DNA of 64,000 nt. Source: Alphaproteobacteria bacterium (GTDB lineage: Bacteria; Pseudomonadota; Alphaproteobacteria; Micropepsales; Micropepsaceae). A model generated the notes under the pieces. It did no database searches and was not told where the DNA came from. It saw nothing but the letters and a program-made list of their open reading frames with translations. This document shows positions 38,888-48,224 of the stretch, piece by piece. The stretch spans positions 660,925-724,924 of the forward strand of contig JACKLF010000001.1 of NCBI GenBank assembly GCA_024236055.1, given 5' to 3'. The position numbers and the translations under genes are program-made. Every line of letters begins with the position of its first letter. Position 1 is the stretch's first letter.

Positions 38888-39973
38888 CTACTCGGCGGCG
38901 ATGTTGCGCTTGTCGAAGTTCGCCCACACACCGCCATCGCCGTCCCAGGAGCCCTTGGTCGCGCCCTTGGAATATTCGGTGGCGCGCTGCTCGAAGAAGT
39001 TGGCGTGCTCGACCCCGTTCAGGATCTCGACCAGCCAGGGCAGCGGATGGGCCTTGAGCTGTTTGTAACCGCTCTCGGTTTCCTCGAAATTGCCGAAGAC
39101 GGGCTTGAGCTTGAGCTGGGTCAGGCGCCAGTCGGCGATATAGCGGACATATGACTTGATGTCCTCGGCGGTCATGCCGGTGATGCCGCCCATGCCGAAG
39201 GCCAGGTCGACGAACCCCTCCTCCAGCCGCACCATCGTGCTGGCGACTTCACGGATATCCTCGCGCACGGCCTTGGTGACGCAGCCGGTTTCCTCGTTCC
39301 AGGCGTGATAGAGCCGGGTGATGCCCTCGCAATGCAGGCTTTCGTCGCGCACCGACCAGGAGACGATCTGGCCCATGCCATTCATCTTGTTGTGGCGCGG
39401 GAAGTTCAGCAGCATGGCGAAGCTGGCGAACAGGGCCATGCCCTCGGTGAAGGCGCCGAACATCGCCAGGGTGCGCGCCACGTCGGCGCAGGTGCCCACG
39501 CCGAAGGTGTGCATGTAGTCGGCCTTGGCGCGCATTTCCGAATAGTCGCGGAAGGCCTCGAACTCGGCCTGGGGCATGCCCAGCGTCTTGAGGATCAGCG
39601 CATAGGCGTCGATATGCACCGTCTCCATGTTGGTGAAGGCGGCCATCATCATCTGCACTTCCAGCGGCTGGAAGATGGGGATGTAGCGCTTGAGGTAATT
39701 GTCGCCGACTTCCACGTCGCTCTGGGTGAAGAAACGGAAAATCTGGGTCAGCAGGGCGCGCTCGGCGTCCGTCACATTGCCGGCCTGCCAGTCGCGGATG
39801 TCCGAGCCCAGCGGCACTTCCTCGCCCATCCAGTGGGTCTGCTGCTGGCGCTTCCAGCAGTCATAGGCCCAGGGGTAGCGGGTGACGTCATAGGTGCCGG
39901 TGGCGTTCAGCAGGCCCACCGAACCCTTGCCGATCAGCGAGCGGGGATCGACGCTTCCCAGGTTCATTGACAT
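38888..39973 (-). CDS. nrdB: Ribonucleoside-diphosphate reductase, beta subunit (class I)
   Basis: The radical-generating subunit of aerobic ribonucleotide reductase. The diiron ligands appear in sequence as DVEVGDN, ETVHIDAY (the glutamate, histidine and radical-site tyrosine, equivalent to the E. coli E115/H118/Y122 spacing), FTEGMA and RDESLHCEG. About 361 residues. The stop of nrdA (TGA at 39966-39964) overlaps nrdB starts; I chose the ATG at 39973, 8 bases after GAAGAG, with an ATG at 39967 forming an ATGA overlap as the alternative. Confidence 0.95.
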   Translation of the reverse strand: MSMNLGSVDPRSLIGKGSVGLLNATGTYDVTRYPWAYDCWKRQQQTHWMGEEVPLGSDIRDWQAGNVTDAERALLTQIFRFFTQSDVEVGDNYLKRYIPIFQPLEVQMMMAAFTNMETVHIDAYALILKTLGMPQAEFEAFRDYSEMRAKADYMHTFGVGTCADVARTLAMFGAFTEGMALFASFAMLLNFPRHNKMNGMGQIVSWSVRDESLHCEGITRLYHAWNEETGCVTKAVREDIREVASTMVRLEEGFVDLAFGMGGITGMTAEDIKSYVRYIADWRLTQLKLKPVFGNFEETESGYKQLKAHPLPWLVEILNGVEHANFFEQRATEYSKGATKGSWDGDGGVWANFDKRNIAAE

Positions 39974-41961
39974 GCCAGGCACTCTTCATAGTCGGTCTTG
40001 TTGGCGGCGGCCTTGAAGCCGTCCTTCTTCTCAAGCTGGCCGGCGAAACCGGCGCGGCTGATCGACTTGGAACGGCAGTAGTAAAGGCTCTTGATGCCCT
40101 TCTCCCACGCCGTCCAGTGCAGCATGTGCAGGTCCCACTTGTCGATGTCGGCGGGCAGGAACAGGTTCAGCGACTGGCTCTGGCAGATATAGGGCGTGCG
40201 GTCAGCGGCCAGCTCGATGATCCAGCGCTGGTCCATTTCAAAGGCGGTGCGGAAGACCGCCTTTTCATCCTCGGTCAGGCAGTCCAGGTGCTGGACCGAG
40301 CCTTCCTGCTCCACGATCGACTGCCATACCTCGGGCGTGTTCTCGCCCTTGGATTCCAGCAGGTCCAGCAGATAGCGGTTCTTCACCGCAAAGGCGCCCG
40401 ACAGGGTCTTGTGGGTGTAGACATTGGCCGGGATCGGCTCGACGCAGGCGCTGGTGCCACCGCAGATGATCGAGATGGAGGCGGTGGGCGCGATCGCCAG
40501 CTTGTGGGAGAAGCGCGCCTTCATGCCCTTTTCCGCCGCGTCCATGCAGGCGCCGCGTTCCTCGGCCAGGTGATAGGAGGCGGCGTCGGCCTCGCGGCGA
40601 ATCTTGCGGAAGATGCGCAGGTTCCACGACTTGGCCATCGCGCTTTCCAGCGGAATCCCCTTCTGCTGCAGGAAGGAGTGGAAACCCATCACGCCCAGGC
40701 CGACCGACCGCTCGCGCAGGGCGCTGTACTTGGCGCGGTGCATGCTGTCGGGCGCGGTCTCGATGAAGCTGGTCAGCACATTGTCCAGCATCCGCAGGAC
40801 GTCTTCGACAAAGCCTTCCTGGTCGCACCACTGGTCCCAGGTCTCGATGTTCAGCGAGGACAGGCAGCACACCGCGGTGCGCTCCTTGCCGTCATGGTCG
40901 GCGCCGGTGGGCAGCGTGATCTCGCTGCACAGGTTGGAGGTGTTGACCTTCAGGCCCAGGTCGCGCTGGTGCTTGGGCAGCGCGCGGTTCACCGCGTCGA
41001 TGTTCAGGATATAGGGCTCGCCGGTCTGCAGGCGCGTTTCCAGGATGCGCTGCCAAAGCTGGCGGGCATCGACCTCGCGCAGCACGGTGCCGTCCTTCGG
41101 CGACTTGAGGCCGAACTTGCGGCCCTCCTTCACGCACAGCATGAACTCGTCGGTAATGTTAATGCCGTGGTGCAGGTTCAGGCCCTTGCGGTTGAAGTCG
41201 CCCGATGCCTTGCGGATTTCCAGGAACTCCTCGATCTCCGGATGGGTGATGTCCAGATAGACGGCGGCCGAACCACGGCGCAGCGAGCCCTGGCTGATCG
41301 CAAGCGTCAGCCCGTCCATCACATGAATGAAGGGAATGATGCCGCTGGTGGCGCCGGTCTTCACCCGCTCGCCGATGGAGCGGACCTTGCCCCAATAGGT
41401 GCCGATGCCGCCGCCATTGGAGGCCAGGGCGACATTCTCGTTCCACACGCCGACAATGCCGTCCAGCGAGTCCGGCACGTCGTTCAGGAAGCAGGAGATG
41501 GGCAGGCCGCGCTTGGTGCCGCCATTCGACAGGACGGGCGTGGCGGGCATGAACCACAGCTGGCTCATGTAATCGTAGAGGCGCTGGGCATGCTCCACGT
41601 CATCGGCATAGGCGCAGGAGACGCGGGCGAACATGTCCTGGAAGCTTTCGCCCGGCATCAGGTAGCGGTCGGTCAGCGTGGCCTTGCCGAACGGCGTCAG
41701 CAGCGCGTCGCGCGCCCGGTCCAGCACCAGGTCTTCGGGCTTGGGGCGCGGCGCCAGCGGATAGGGCAGCGGCGGCTGGCCGGCATGGTGGGACGCGGGC
41801 TGTTTGACCGGCACCGGGTCCGCAATGTTGGCGGGCTTCTTTTCCAGCGTGCGGGTCACGACCACCGATCGTTCCAGCACCTGTTCGCGCGCCCGCGGCT
41901 GAACCACCTGACCGTTCGCGTCAAAATCGCCTTCAACGACCGATTTACCGAGTGCCGACAT
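39964..41961 (-). CDS. nrdA: Ribonucleoside-diphosphate reductase, alpha subunit (class I)
   Basis: The catalytic subunit that reduces ribonucleotides to deoxyribonucleotides. The 665-residue protein has MPATPVLSNGG, a first active-site cysteine in LPISCFLND, NLHHGINITDEFM, the NxCxE-type site NLCSEI, PTASISIICGGTSACVEP and the C-terminal redox pair ECLACQ. The N-terminal 60 residues are unlike an ATP-cone, so allosteric overall-activity control may be absent (inference). It is cotranscribed with nrdB. Confidence 0.95.
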   Translation of the reverse strand: MSALGKSVVEGDFDANGQVVQPRAREQVLERSVVVTRTLEKKPANIADPVPVKQPASHHAGQPPLPYPLAPRPKPEDLVLDRARDALLTPFGKATLTDRYLMPGESFQDMFARVSCAYADDVEHAQRLYDYMSQLWFMPATPVLSNGGTKRGLPISCFLNDVPDSLDGIVGVWNENVALASNGGGIGTYWGKVRSIGERVKTGATSGIIPFIHVMDGLTLAISQGSLRRGSAAVYLDITHPEIEEFLEIRKASGDFNRKGLNLHHGINITDEFMLCVKEGRKFGLKSPKDGTVLREVDARQLWQRILETRLQTGEPYILNIDAVNRALPKHQRDLGLKVNTSNLCSEITLPTGADHDGKERTAVCCLSSLNIETWDQWCDQEGFVEDVLRMLDNVLTSFIETAPDSMHRAKYSALRERSVGLGVMGFHSFLQQKGIPLESAMAKSWNLRIFRKIRREADAASYHLAEERGACMDAAEKGMKARFSHKLAIAPTASISIICGGTSACVEPIPANVYTHKTLSGAFAVKNRYLLDLLESKGENTPEVWQSIVEQEGSVQHLDCLTEDEKAVFRTAFEMDQRWIIELAADRTPYICQSQSLNLFLPADIDKWDLHMLHWTAWEKGIKSLYYCRSKSISRAGFAGQLEKKDGFKAAANKTDYEECLACQ

Positions 41962-42131
41962 GCCCTAGCCCCCAAAACTTCCCTGCTGAGGGCAGACCGG
42001 CTGCGGCTGAATCCCCTGCCTGGGACTCACCGGAGTCGTCTGGACTACCCCCTAAATGTGACGGTGCTGAGAAGCCCCAGCGGCTATATCTGGTGGTGAT
42101 TTGGCCTTTAGGGTCAAGCACACTTTTCCAC

Positions 42132-42908
42132 TCACAGGGCGGATTTTTCGCTTGTGGACAAAAGTGTGAATGCCCGCGATTTGCCCTCGCCGGTCAGGCG
42201 GGCATGCACCCCAAAGGCCCTGTGGATAAGCGCTTCTGTGAGCGAATCAGTGTCCGAAACCAGCCCGCCATCCACAAGCACGATGACCCGGCTGGCATGC
42301 CGGGCCGCCAGGGTCAGGTCGTGCAGCGCCGCGATCACCAGCTTGCCCGCCGCCGCCTGGCCTTCCAGCAGCCGCATGCAGGCGATGGCATGGGCCGGGT
42401 CCAGCCCGGCGATGGGCTCGTCCACGATCAGGATTTCGGGGTCCCCCACCAGGGCGCGGGCCAGCATGGCGCGGGCCAGCTCGCCCCCCGACAGGGTGGT
42501 GGCGGGCTGGGCGCGCCGGCTTTGCAGATCGCACAGCACAAGGGCCTGGTCGATGGCCGGCGCGAAGGCGGCCGGCAGGCCGCCGGTCGCCGGCAGGCGC
42601 GGCGTCAGGCCCAGCGCCACCAGCCGTTCCACGCTGATCGGCCATTCCACCAGCGGGTTCTGCGGCAGCCAGGCGCGGCGTGACGCCAGGTCACGCGGCG
42701 CGATTCCCGCCAGCGGCTGGCCGTCCAGCGTCACCTGCCCGGCATTGGGGCGGATCAAGCCCGCCAATGCCGACAGCAGGGTGGACTTGCCCGCGCCGTT
42801 GGGGCCGATCACGGCGACGAATTCCCCTGCCCCCACCGACAGCGAGACATCGTTCAGGATGGCGCGGCCGCCACGGCGAACGGCCAGATGCTCGGCAACC
42901 AATCTCAT
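42132..42908 (-). CDS. btuD: Vitamin B12 ABC transporter, ATP-binding protein
   Basis: A 258-residue ABC ATPase: Walker A GPNGAGKST (near residue 35), Q-loop WLPQNP, signature LSGGE, Walker B ILIVDEP and the H-loop ALHDL. It powers the BtuC permease. The ATG at 42908 overlaps the btuC stop (ATGA at 42905-42908). A much longer ORF reading through from 44138 is shadow sequence upstream. It is the last gene of the riboswitch-controlled btuB-F-C-D operon. Confidence 0.92.
   Translation of the reverse strand: MRLVAEHLAVRRGGRAILNDVSLSVGAGEFVAVIGPNGAGKSTLLSALAGLIRPNAGQVTLDGQPLAGIAPRDLASRRAWLPQNPLVEWPISVERLVALGLTPRLPATGGLPAAFAPAIDQALVLCDLQSRRAQPATTLSGGELARAMLARALVGDPEILIVDEPIAGLDPAHAIACMRLLEGQAAAGKLVIAALHDLTLAARHASRVIVLVDGGLVSDTDSLTEALIHRAFGVHARLTGEGKSRAFTLLSTSEKSAL
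42153..42229. promoter_or_regulatory. DnaA-box-like sites upstream of nrdAB
   Basis: A perfect DnaA box in reverse orientation, TGTGGATAA, lies at 42221-42229, and a one-mismatch site TGTGGACAA at 42153-42161. Weaker 7-of-9 matches lie near 42124 and 42268. They sit about 190-270 bases upstream of the nrdA start, in and next to the end of btuD. DnaA control of nrd genes is established in E. coli; here it is inference. The non-coding part 41962-42131 also holds a GACTC/GAGTC hairpin and nothing else that I recognise. Confidence 0.45.
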
Positions 42909-43882
42909 GGCGCAACCTTCCGTATACGGACGACAAGCCAGAAGAAGAAGGGCGTGCCCAGCAGCGAGGTGAACACCCCCAGCTTGAGTTCGGGATTGGT
43001 GTGCACCAGCCGGGCGGCAATGTCGGCGCACAACAGCAGCAGCGCGCCGGACAGCATCGCCGGCAGAAGCACCCGGCGGGGCTGGTGCCCGGCGAAGGGG
43101 CGCACCAGATGCGGCGCCACCAGGCCGATGAAGCCGATCGCCCCGGTGACGGCCGTGAGCGCCCCCACCGAAAGCGCCGTGCCCGCCACCACCAGCATCG
43201 CCAGGCGGCGCACATCGATGCCCAGGCTTGCCGCCTGCGCCTCGCCCAGGGTCAGCGCGTCCAGCGCGCGGCCGGTCACCGCCAACAGCGCCGCGCCGAC
43301 CACCGCAAAGGGCAGCACCAGCCAGACCTGGGGCCAGCTCTTGTCGGCGATGGAGCCCAGCAGCCAGGACATGATCTCGTAGGCCGCGTAAGGATTGGGC
43401 GCGAAGTTCAGCGCCAGGGCGATGCCCGCCGCGGTCAGGCTGGACACTGCCGCCCCCGCCAGCACCAGCGCCACGGTACCCCCGCCGCCGCCTAGCGTGA
43501 ACGTCAGGGCGCAGGCGGCCAGCGCGCCCGCCATGCCCATCACCGGCCCGGCCACCGCCGATGCCGCGGCAAGGCCGAAATAGATCGCGATCACCGCGCC
43601 CAGCGCCGCCCCGGTCGAAACACCCAGCAATGCCGGCTCGGCCAGGGGATTGCGGGTGTAGCCCTGCAGCACCGCGCCCGACAGGCCCAGTACCGCCCCC
43701 ACCAGCAGCGCCAGCACCGTGCGCGGCGCGCGCACATCCAGCACGATCAGGCCCGCCAGGGAATCGGGCGCATGCCACGCCGAAGCAATGGCCGAAGGCG
43801 GCAGCCACACCCGCCCGGCCAGCAGGGACATGCAAACCGCCAGCGCGATCAGAAACAGGAGAGTGACGTTCAGACGGTTCAT
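42905..43882 (-). CDS. btuC: Vitamin B12 ABC transporter, permease
   Basis: A 325-residue FecCD-type permease with about ten membrane spans, AGRVWLPPSAI near the start, the family segment RNPLAEPALLGVSTGAALGA and GLVAPHLVRPFAGHQPR (the coupling loop). It moves corrinoid across the inner membrane. Its start overlaps the end of btuF by four bases. Confidence 0.93.
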   Translation of the reverse strand: MNRLNVTLLFLIALAVCMSLLAGRVWLPPSAIASAWHAPDSLAGLIVLDVRAPRTVLALLVGAVLGLSGAVLQGYTRNPLAEPALLGVSTGAALGAVIAIYFGLAAASAVAGPVMGMAGALAACALTFTLGGGGGTVALVLAGAAVSSLTAAGIALALNFAPNPYAAYEIMSWLLGSIADKSWPQVWLVLPFAVVGAALLAVTGRALDALTLGEAQAASLGIDVRRLAMLVVAGTALSVGALTAVTGAIGFIGLVAPHLVRPFAGHQPRRVLLPAMLSGALLLLCADIAARLVHTNPELKLGVFTSLLGTPFFFWLVVRIRKVAP

Positions 43883-44709
43883 CGGGCGGCCCCGCGAATG
43901 CCATCCTGAATCTGCCGTGCGCCTTCAACCGCCTCGGGCACGCCGCAGCCATACAGGCCGCGATAGGTGATCCGCCGGCCCCGATAGCGTTCCAGCAGCG
44001 CCGGATGCAGGTCCTGGTCGGCGCGCAACGAGCGGGTGCCCGCATAGGTGTCGCCATAGACCAGGAAATCGGGATTGGCGGCCAGCAACGCCTCGACATC
44101 GTAATAGCCGAAGCGCCGCGTCTCGACATTGCGCGCACCCGCCGCCTTCAACAGCGCATCGAACAGCCCGCCCTTGCCGGGAACATAGCCGCCCTCGCCC
44201 CACTGGGCCACGCTGGGCGGATGCTTCGGACGATGCGCTTTCAGCTCTCGCAATTGTGCATCCATGCGCGCGATCAGCGCCTCGCCCTTTTTCTCTTCGC
44301 CCACCGCGCGGGCGACCAGCCGGACATTGGCGCGAATGCCCGCGAAATTCTCTGCTGGAGGAACCTCGACGATCCTGGCGCCGGTCTTGGCCAGAAGCGG
44401 TTTCAGCGACGGGGGCGTGAAGGTATCGGTCAGGATCAGGTCGGGATGCACCGCCAGGATTTCCTCGGCGGTGTTGTGATTGACGGGAATATGCGCCCCC
44501 TGCGGCCAGACCTTCAGCGAGGCGGTTTCGCGCGACAGAAAGGTGATGGAGGCGATGTGCGAAGTGGGCGCCAGGTCCAGCAGCAGTTCGTCCGTGCAAA
44601 TTTTAAGCGACATGATGCGGCGGGGCACATCCGGTTCTGAAAGAGGCGCGGCCGCGCCCTGCCCCGCGAACAGGACAAGAAGCGCAGCCGCGACCACTTG
44701 ATGCTTCAC
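43879..44709 (-). CDS. btuF: Vitamin B12 ABC transporter, periplasmic binding protein
   Basis: A 276-residue type III solute-binding protein: a signal peptide of about 20 residues (LFAGQGAAA), then RRIMSLKICTDELLLDL, HNTAEEILAVHPDLILTDTF and RFGYYDVEALLAANPDFLVYGD. It would pass corrinoid from BtuB to BtuCD. Assignment to B12 rather than iron siderophores rests mainly on the upstream cobalamin riboswitch and the BtuB-like receptor. Confidence 0.88.
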   Translation of the reverse strand: MKHQVVAAALLVLFAGQGAAAPLSEPDVPRRIMSLKICTDELLLDLAPTSHIASITFLSRETASLKVWPQGAHIPVNHNTAEEILAVHPDLILTDTFTPPSLKPLLAKTGARIVEVPPAENFAGIRANVRLVARAVGEEKKGEALIARMDAQLRELKAHRPKHPPSVAQWGEGGYVPGKGGLFDALLKAAGARNVETRRFGYYDVEALLAANPDFLVYGDTYAGTRSLRADQDLHPALLERYRGRRITYRGLYGCGVPEAVEGARQIQDGIRGAAR

Positions 44710-44719
44710 AGGCTTTTCT

Positions 44720-46573
44720 TCATAGGCTGGCCTTCACCCCCGCCCAGGCGCCGAGGCCGGGCCGCAGAAATCCGTCCGGGTCCTGATAGCGGCGATCGGC
44801 CAGATTCTCCACCCGGCCATACAGGGCCAGCGATGGACTGACCGTCCAGGTCGCCGCCAGGTTGACGGTGGTGTAGGCCCCCAGCTTTTCCGGCGCGAAG
44901 CTCTCGCGACCGACATCGTTGCGCGGCCCCACATAGAGCAGGCTGGCATCCAGCAGCAGCGAATCCAGTGCCTGCCAGGCTACATCGAAGCTGGCCTTGT
45001 GGCGCGGCCGGCGCAGCAGCGCGGCATGGGTCACCGCATTGATGGCGTCGGTATAGGTATAGTCCGCACGCAGGGTCAGCGCATCGATGGGCTTGTAGGC
45101 GATGAAGCTTTCCACCCCTTGCGTGCGTGCCCGGTCGACGTTGATGGGGGTGAACGTGGCGTCGTAGTTGATCAGGTTGGCGATGTCATTGTGGAACCAG
45201 GTCAGGCCCGCACTGGCGGCGCCGGACAGAAAGCCCTGCTCGATCCCCACATCGTAACCGGTGCTGGTCTCCGGCTTCAGCAGCGGATTGTGGCCATAGG
45301 GCCCGAAAAGCTGCTGCAGCGATGGCGCCTTGAAGCCGCTGCCGGCGCTGGCCTTCAGCCTGGTTTCGCCAATGGTCCAGGACGGCGCGACATGCCAGGT
45401 CAGCTTGCTGCCGTAACGGCTGTTGTCATCGAAGCGCAGGCTGACGCTGTTGTTCAGCCCATCGCCGAAGTCCGAATTCAGTTCGGCATAACCGGCATTG
45501 GTGGTGATGCCGAAGGAGATCGGCTTGTGGATGGCATCGCGCGCCGTCTCGGCCCCCAGCACCAGCGTCTGGCCCTCCGCGATCTCGCCATGGCCCTGCC
45601 AGTCCAGCTTGATGCGGTTGCCCGCCACCAGCGAATTGCCATTGTCGGGATCGTGGCTGGAAATGGCGCTGGCGTTATAGGCCAGGCCCAGCGTCTGGGT
45701 GATGCCGCCCAGCGTCAGCTTTGCGCTGGCGCGTCCGTCATATTGCAGGGTGGCGATGCGGCTGCGGGTATAGGCGGGATAGGAGACATAGGTCACATAG
45801 TCGAAGGCATCGTTGGTAATCTTGCCCAGGCTGCTGTTCACATGCCCGACCAGATCCAGGCTCAGCGCATCGCTGACGTCATAGCCCAGCCGGGTGCTGC
45901 CGGTGACGTTGTCATAATAGTCGTCGTTGCGCTTTTCGCCCGGCAGCAGCAGCGACAGCGGCGTGACAGGCGTCGCCCCCACATGCTGGTGCTGAAGCGT
46001 GGCGGTATAGTGGAACGCCCCATCCGACCCGGCCAGCGCTGCGCTCTGGTTGAAGGTGTCGAAAGAGCCACCCTCGGCGCTGGCGGTCAGGCGCGCGGGT
46101 CCCTCGCCGGTCTTGGTGGTGATGGAAATAACACCGCCGATGGCGTCGGAGCCGTAAAGCGCGCCTTGCGGCCCGCGCAGCACTTCGACCCGCGCGATAT
46201 CGCCCGCCAGCAGCTTGGAAATGTCCGCCGCGCCGGTGGGGTTGGAGGGATCGCCGATATCAATGCCGTCCAGCAGCACCTTGGTGTGGCTGGAATTGGT
46301 GCCGCGCAGGAAGACCGAGGTTTGCGCCCCGGCCCCGCCGCTCTGGGCGATGTTCAGCCCCGGCACGGTGCGCAGCACGTCAGCCAGCGAGCGCTGCTGA
46401 TGCAGGGCGATGTCGTCGGCGGTGATGACCGTCACGCTGCTGCCTACGTCGGACAGTGGCGTAGCCAGCCTTGTGGCACTGACCACCACGGTTTCGCCGC
46501 CGGCATTTTGCGCGAAGGCGGGCGTGCACAGCAGCGCCAGCGCCGCGGTGCCATTGAAAAGATGCTTGAACAT
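44720..46573 (-). CDS. btuB: TonB-dependent vitamin B12 receptor
   Basis: A 617-residue outer-membrane receptor: a signal peptide ending TPAFAQ, a TonB box (ETVVVSATR, about residues 26-34), the plug domain (TVITADDIALHQQRSLADVL, RGTNSSHTKVLLDGIDI and VLRGPQGALYGSDAIGGVI) and a 22-strand barrel ending in the aromatic-poor tail AGVKASL. The length and the DG(I/V)xxxDPS region fit BtuB. The ATG at 46573 has GGAGAC upstream; the ORF extending to 46783 runs into the riboswitch and is not coding. Confidence 0.93.
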   Translation of the reverse strand: MFKHLFNGTAALALLCTPAFAQNAGGETVVVSATRLATPLSDVGSSVTVITADDIALHQQRSLADVLRTVPGLNIAQSGGAGAQTSVFLRGTNSSHTKVLLDGIDIGDPSNPTGAADISKLLAGDIARVEVLRGPQGALYGSDAIGGVISITTKTGEGPARLTASAEGGSFDTFNQSAALAGSDGAFHYTATLQHQHVGATPVTPLSLLLPGEKRNDDYYDNVTGSTRLGYDVSDALSLDLVGHVNSSLGKITNDAFDYVTYVSYPAYTRSRIATLQYDGRASAKLTLGGITQTLGLAYNASAISSHDPDNGNSLVAGNRIKLDWQGHGEIAEGQTLVLGAETARDAIHKPISFGITTNAGYAELNSDFGDGLNNSVSLRFDDNSRYGSKLTWHVAPSWTIGETRLKASAGSGFKAPSLQQLFGPYGHNPLLKPETSTGYDVGIEQGFLSGAASAGLTWFHNDIANLINYDATFTPINVDRARTQGVESFIAYKPIDALTLRADYTYTDAINAVTHAALLRRPRHKASFDVAWQALDSLLLDASLLYVGPRNDVGRESFAPEKLGAYTTVNLAATWTVSPSLALYGRVENLADRRYQDPDGFLRPGLGAWAGVKASL

Positions 46574-46714
46574 GCGTGTCTCCAGGCAGGGAGGCACCGC
46601 ACGCTTTGCCCGAAATGTGCTGATAATCCGCACGGCGACCTCCATTGGCGTCGCCATCGCGGTTTCTCCCGCTGCATTTGGCACACCCCGGCCGCCTGCA
46701 AGACGACGGCGCAA

Positions 46715-46865
46715 GGCAGGTTTCCTGGCTTCCGGGTCAGGGCCCCGATCCGTCTTCCCAGTCCCGTGAAGGACCAGTGACATTTGGACAAAGGCTCGCC
46801 GGTTACAGTTGCGGGGGCAGCCGCGGCGTCAAACCGCGTTCCCTACACCTTGCACCTGAGGCGGC
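46715..46865 (-). promoter_or_regulatory. Cobalamin (adenosylcobalamin) riboswitch
   Basis: Read on the minus strand the leader of btuB shows the conserved blocks in order: GGTGTAGGGAA, GCTGCCCCCGCAACTGT, a B12 box-like TCACTGG, CTGGGAAG and the closing GAAGCCAGGAAACCTGCC. The switch ends about 140 bases before the btuB ATG. Bound cobalamin should switch off the whole btuB-F-C-D operon. The rest of the 46574-46889 gap is leader sequence. Confidence 0.93.
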
Positions 46866-46889
46866 TTATGGGGCCGGTCCGGCCCGCCG

Positions 46890-47255
46890 TCAAGCCCGCA
46901 CAAAACTTCGCATCACCTGCCCGGGTCCGGCGCGAAATGCCGTCGGGCGGGGTGCACCGGGATCGGCGGCAACGAATACGAAGCGGTCAGCATCCAGCAT
47001 ATAGATTGCCGGCAAGGTCTTGCCCGCATCCGTGCCGATATCATCAGTCCAGTCGATCTGTTTGGGCTGCTTGGAACTGTCGAGTTTGAAAGAACCTTCC
47101 AGCAGCAAGGCGCCACCTTGCGCCCCCACATGGAAGCGGTTGCCGGAAACGATGGCCTGAATACCGGGACCGCCAAATTCGTCATCGTCCCCGCCACCGG
47201 ACACCGCCACCTGCTTCCAGATACCCTGGATCGCATCGAGATCGGGATCGGACAC
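46890..47255 (-). CDS. TIGR03067-like small protein
   Basis: A 121-residue protein with the start DAIQGIWKQVAVSGGG and the motifs GNRFHV, KLDSSKQPKQIDW and DRFVFVA, which fit the TIGR03067 family (lipocalin-like, common in planctomycetes and some proteobacteria, function unknown). The start is the GTG at 47255, directly after the TAG of the amidohydrolase gene, so the two are probably cotranslated. No signal peptide. Confidence 0.75.
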   Translation of the reverse strand: MSDPDLDAIQGIWKQVAVSGGGDDDEFGGPGIQAIVSGNRFHVGAQGGALLLEGSFKLDSSKQPKQIDWTDDIGTDAGKTLPAIYMLDADRFVFVAADPGAPRPTAFRAGPGQVMRSFVRA

Positions 47256-48215
47256 CTAAAGCTGCGGCTGGTTGGCCGCCCGCTTCTTCCACTTGTAGAT
47301 GCGCAGCGAGTTCTTCCAGAAATACTTCTCTGCCGCCTCGCGCGTGCGGGTGGCGAAATAGGCGCGCGCGATGGCGACGATCTGGGCCGGGGTGGCCACG
47401 CCCCAGCTGTTGGGCCAGTCGGTGCCGAACACCACACGGTCCTCGCCAAAGGCTTCCATCAACTGGTCCAGCCGTTCCTTGTGGGCGGCAAGGCCGCGCG
47501 CCTTCATGGAACGGTGATCGATCTCGGACAGTTTGGCGTTGATGTTGGGGCGGCCGTGAATTTCCTTCAGCAGCGCGGCATAGGCCTTTTCGTCATCAGG
47601 ATCGAGCTGCGGCAGATGGTCGATCACGATGCGCAGGTTCGGAATCCTGTCGTTCAGGGTGATCATGGTGCGCAGCAGGTCCAGCGTCGGATTGGCGCTG
47701 TCCATCACCGCATCGGCATCGGCCACGCGGCGCAGCCCGTCGATGAATTTGGGATCGTCAACCTGCTTGGAGACGTCGCGGCCCCAGATATTGCCGCAGC
47801 GAATCCCTAAGAACATCGGGTTCTTGCGGAAGCGTTCGAACAGTTCGGGAAAGTCCGGCTTTTCCGGCTCCAGGTCGCCGACCGTGCCGACAAAGCGGGT
47901 GTCTGTCTGCATCTGCTCGAGCACCCACAGATTGTCCTCGACCCAGGGGCTGGCCTCCAGCTCGATGGCGCCGACGATGTTCAGCGGCGCCGCGTAATGG
48001 GCATAGGTCGATGGCAGCGCCACGCCGTGCATGTCGCGCGCCCATTCGGGCGAACCGGCATAGGGCACGCCCTGCGGCCGGCGGGAATCGAACAGGTGCA
48101 CATGGGTGTCGATGATGGGAATGTCTTCCAGCGGTGCGGCCTTTGCCGCCACGCCCATCATCGTTTCGGCCATCGCCGCCGCCGCGGCGGCGCGCACAAA
48201 ATCACGACGCTGCAT
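47256..48215 (-). CDS. Amidohydrolase family protein, Tat-exported
   Basis: A 319-residue TIM-barrel hydrolase of the amidohydrolase_2 group. MQRRDFVRAAAAAAMAE is a twin-arginine-like signal. Metal/active-site stretches are IIDTHVHLFD near residue 35, IVIDHLPQLD and FGTDWPNSW. Relatives are lactonases and decarboxylases acting on sugar lactones (e.g. fuconolactone) or aromatic acids; the substrate cannot be read from the sequence. It is placed after the ModA-like gene and before the TIGR03067 gene on one strand. Confidence 0.85.
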   Translation of the reverse strand: MQRRDFVRAAAAAAMAETMMGVAAKAAPLEDIPIIDTHVHLFDSRRPQGVPYAGSPEWARDMHGVALPSTYAHYAAPLNIVGAIELEASPWVEDNLWVLEQMQTDTRFVGTVGDLEPEKPDFPELFERFRKNPMFLGIRCGNIWGRDVSKQVDDPKFIDGLRRVADADAVMDSANPTLDLLRTMITLNDRIPNLRIVIDHLPQLDPDDEKAYAALLKEIHGRPNINAKLSEIDHRSMKARGLAAHKERLDQLMEAFGEDRVVFGTDWPNSWGVATPAQIVAIARAYFATRTREAAEKYFWKNSLRIYKWKKRAANQPQL

Positions 48216-48224
48216 GGACGCCCC

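Noticed and set aside
41962..42131. NrdR box in the nrdA leader
   Set aside because: One AGATATAG-like core is present, but no second box at helical spacing and poor match at the flanks.
42132..44138. A 668-codon ORF that could be taken as a fusion protein
   Set aside because: The upstream 400 codons are a frame shadow of btuC and btuF; the ABC ATPase begins at its own ATG at 42908 with an ATGA overlap.
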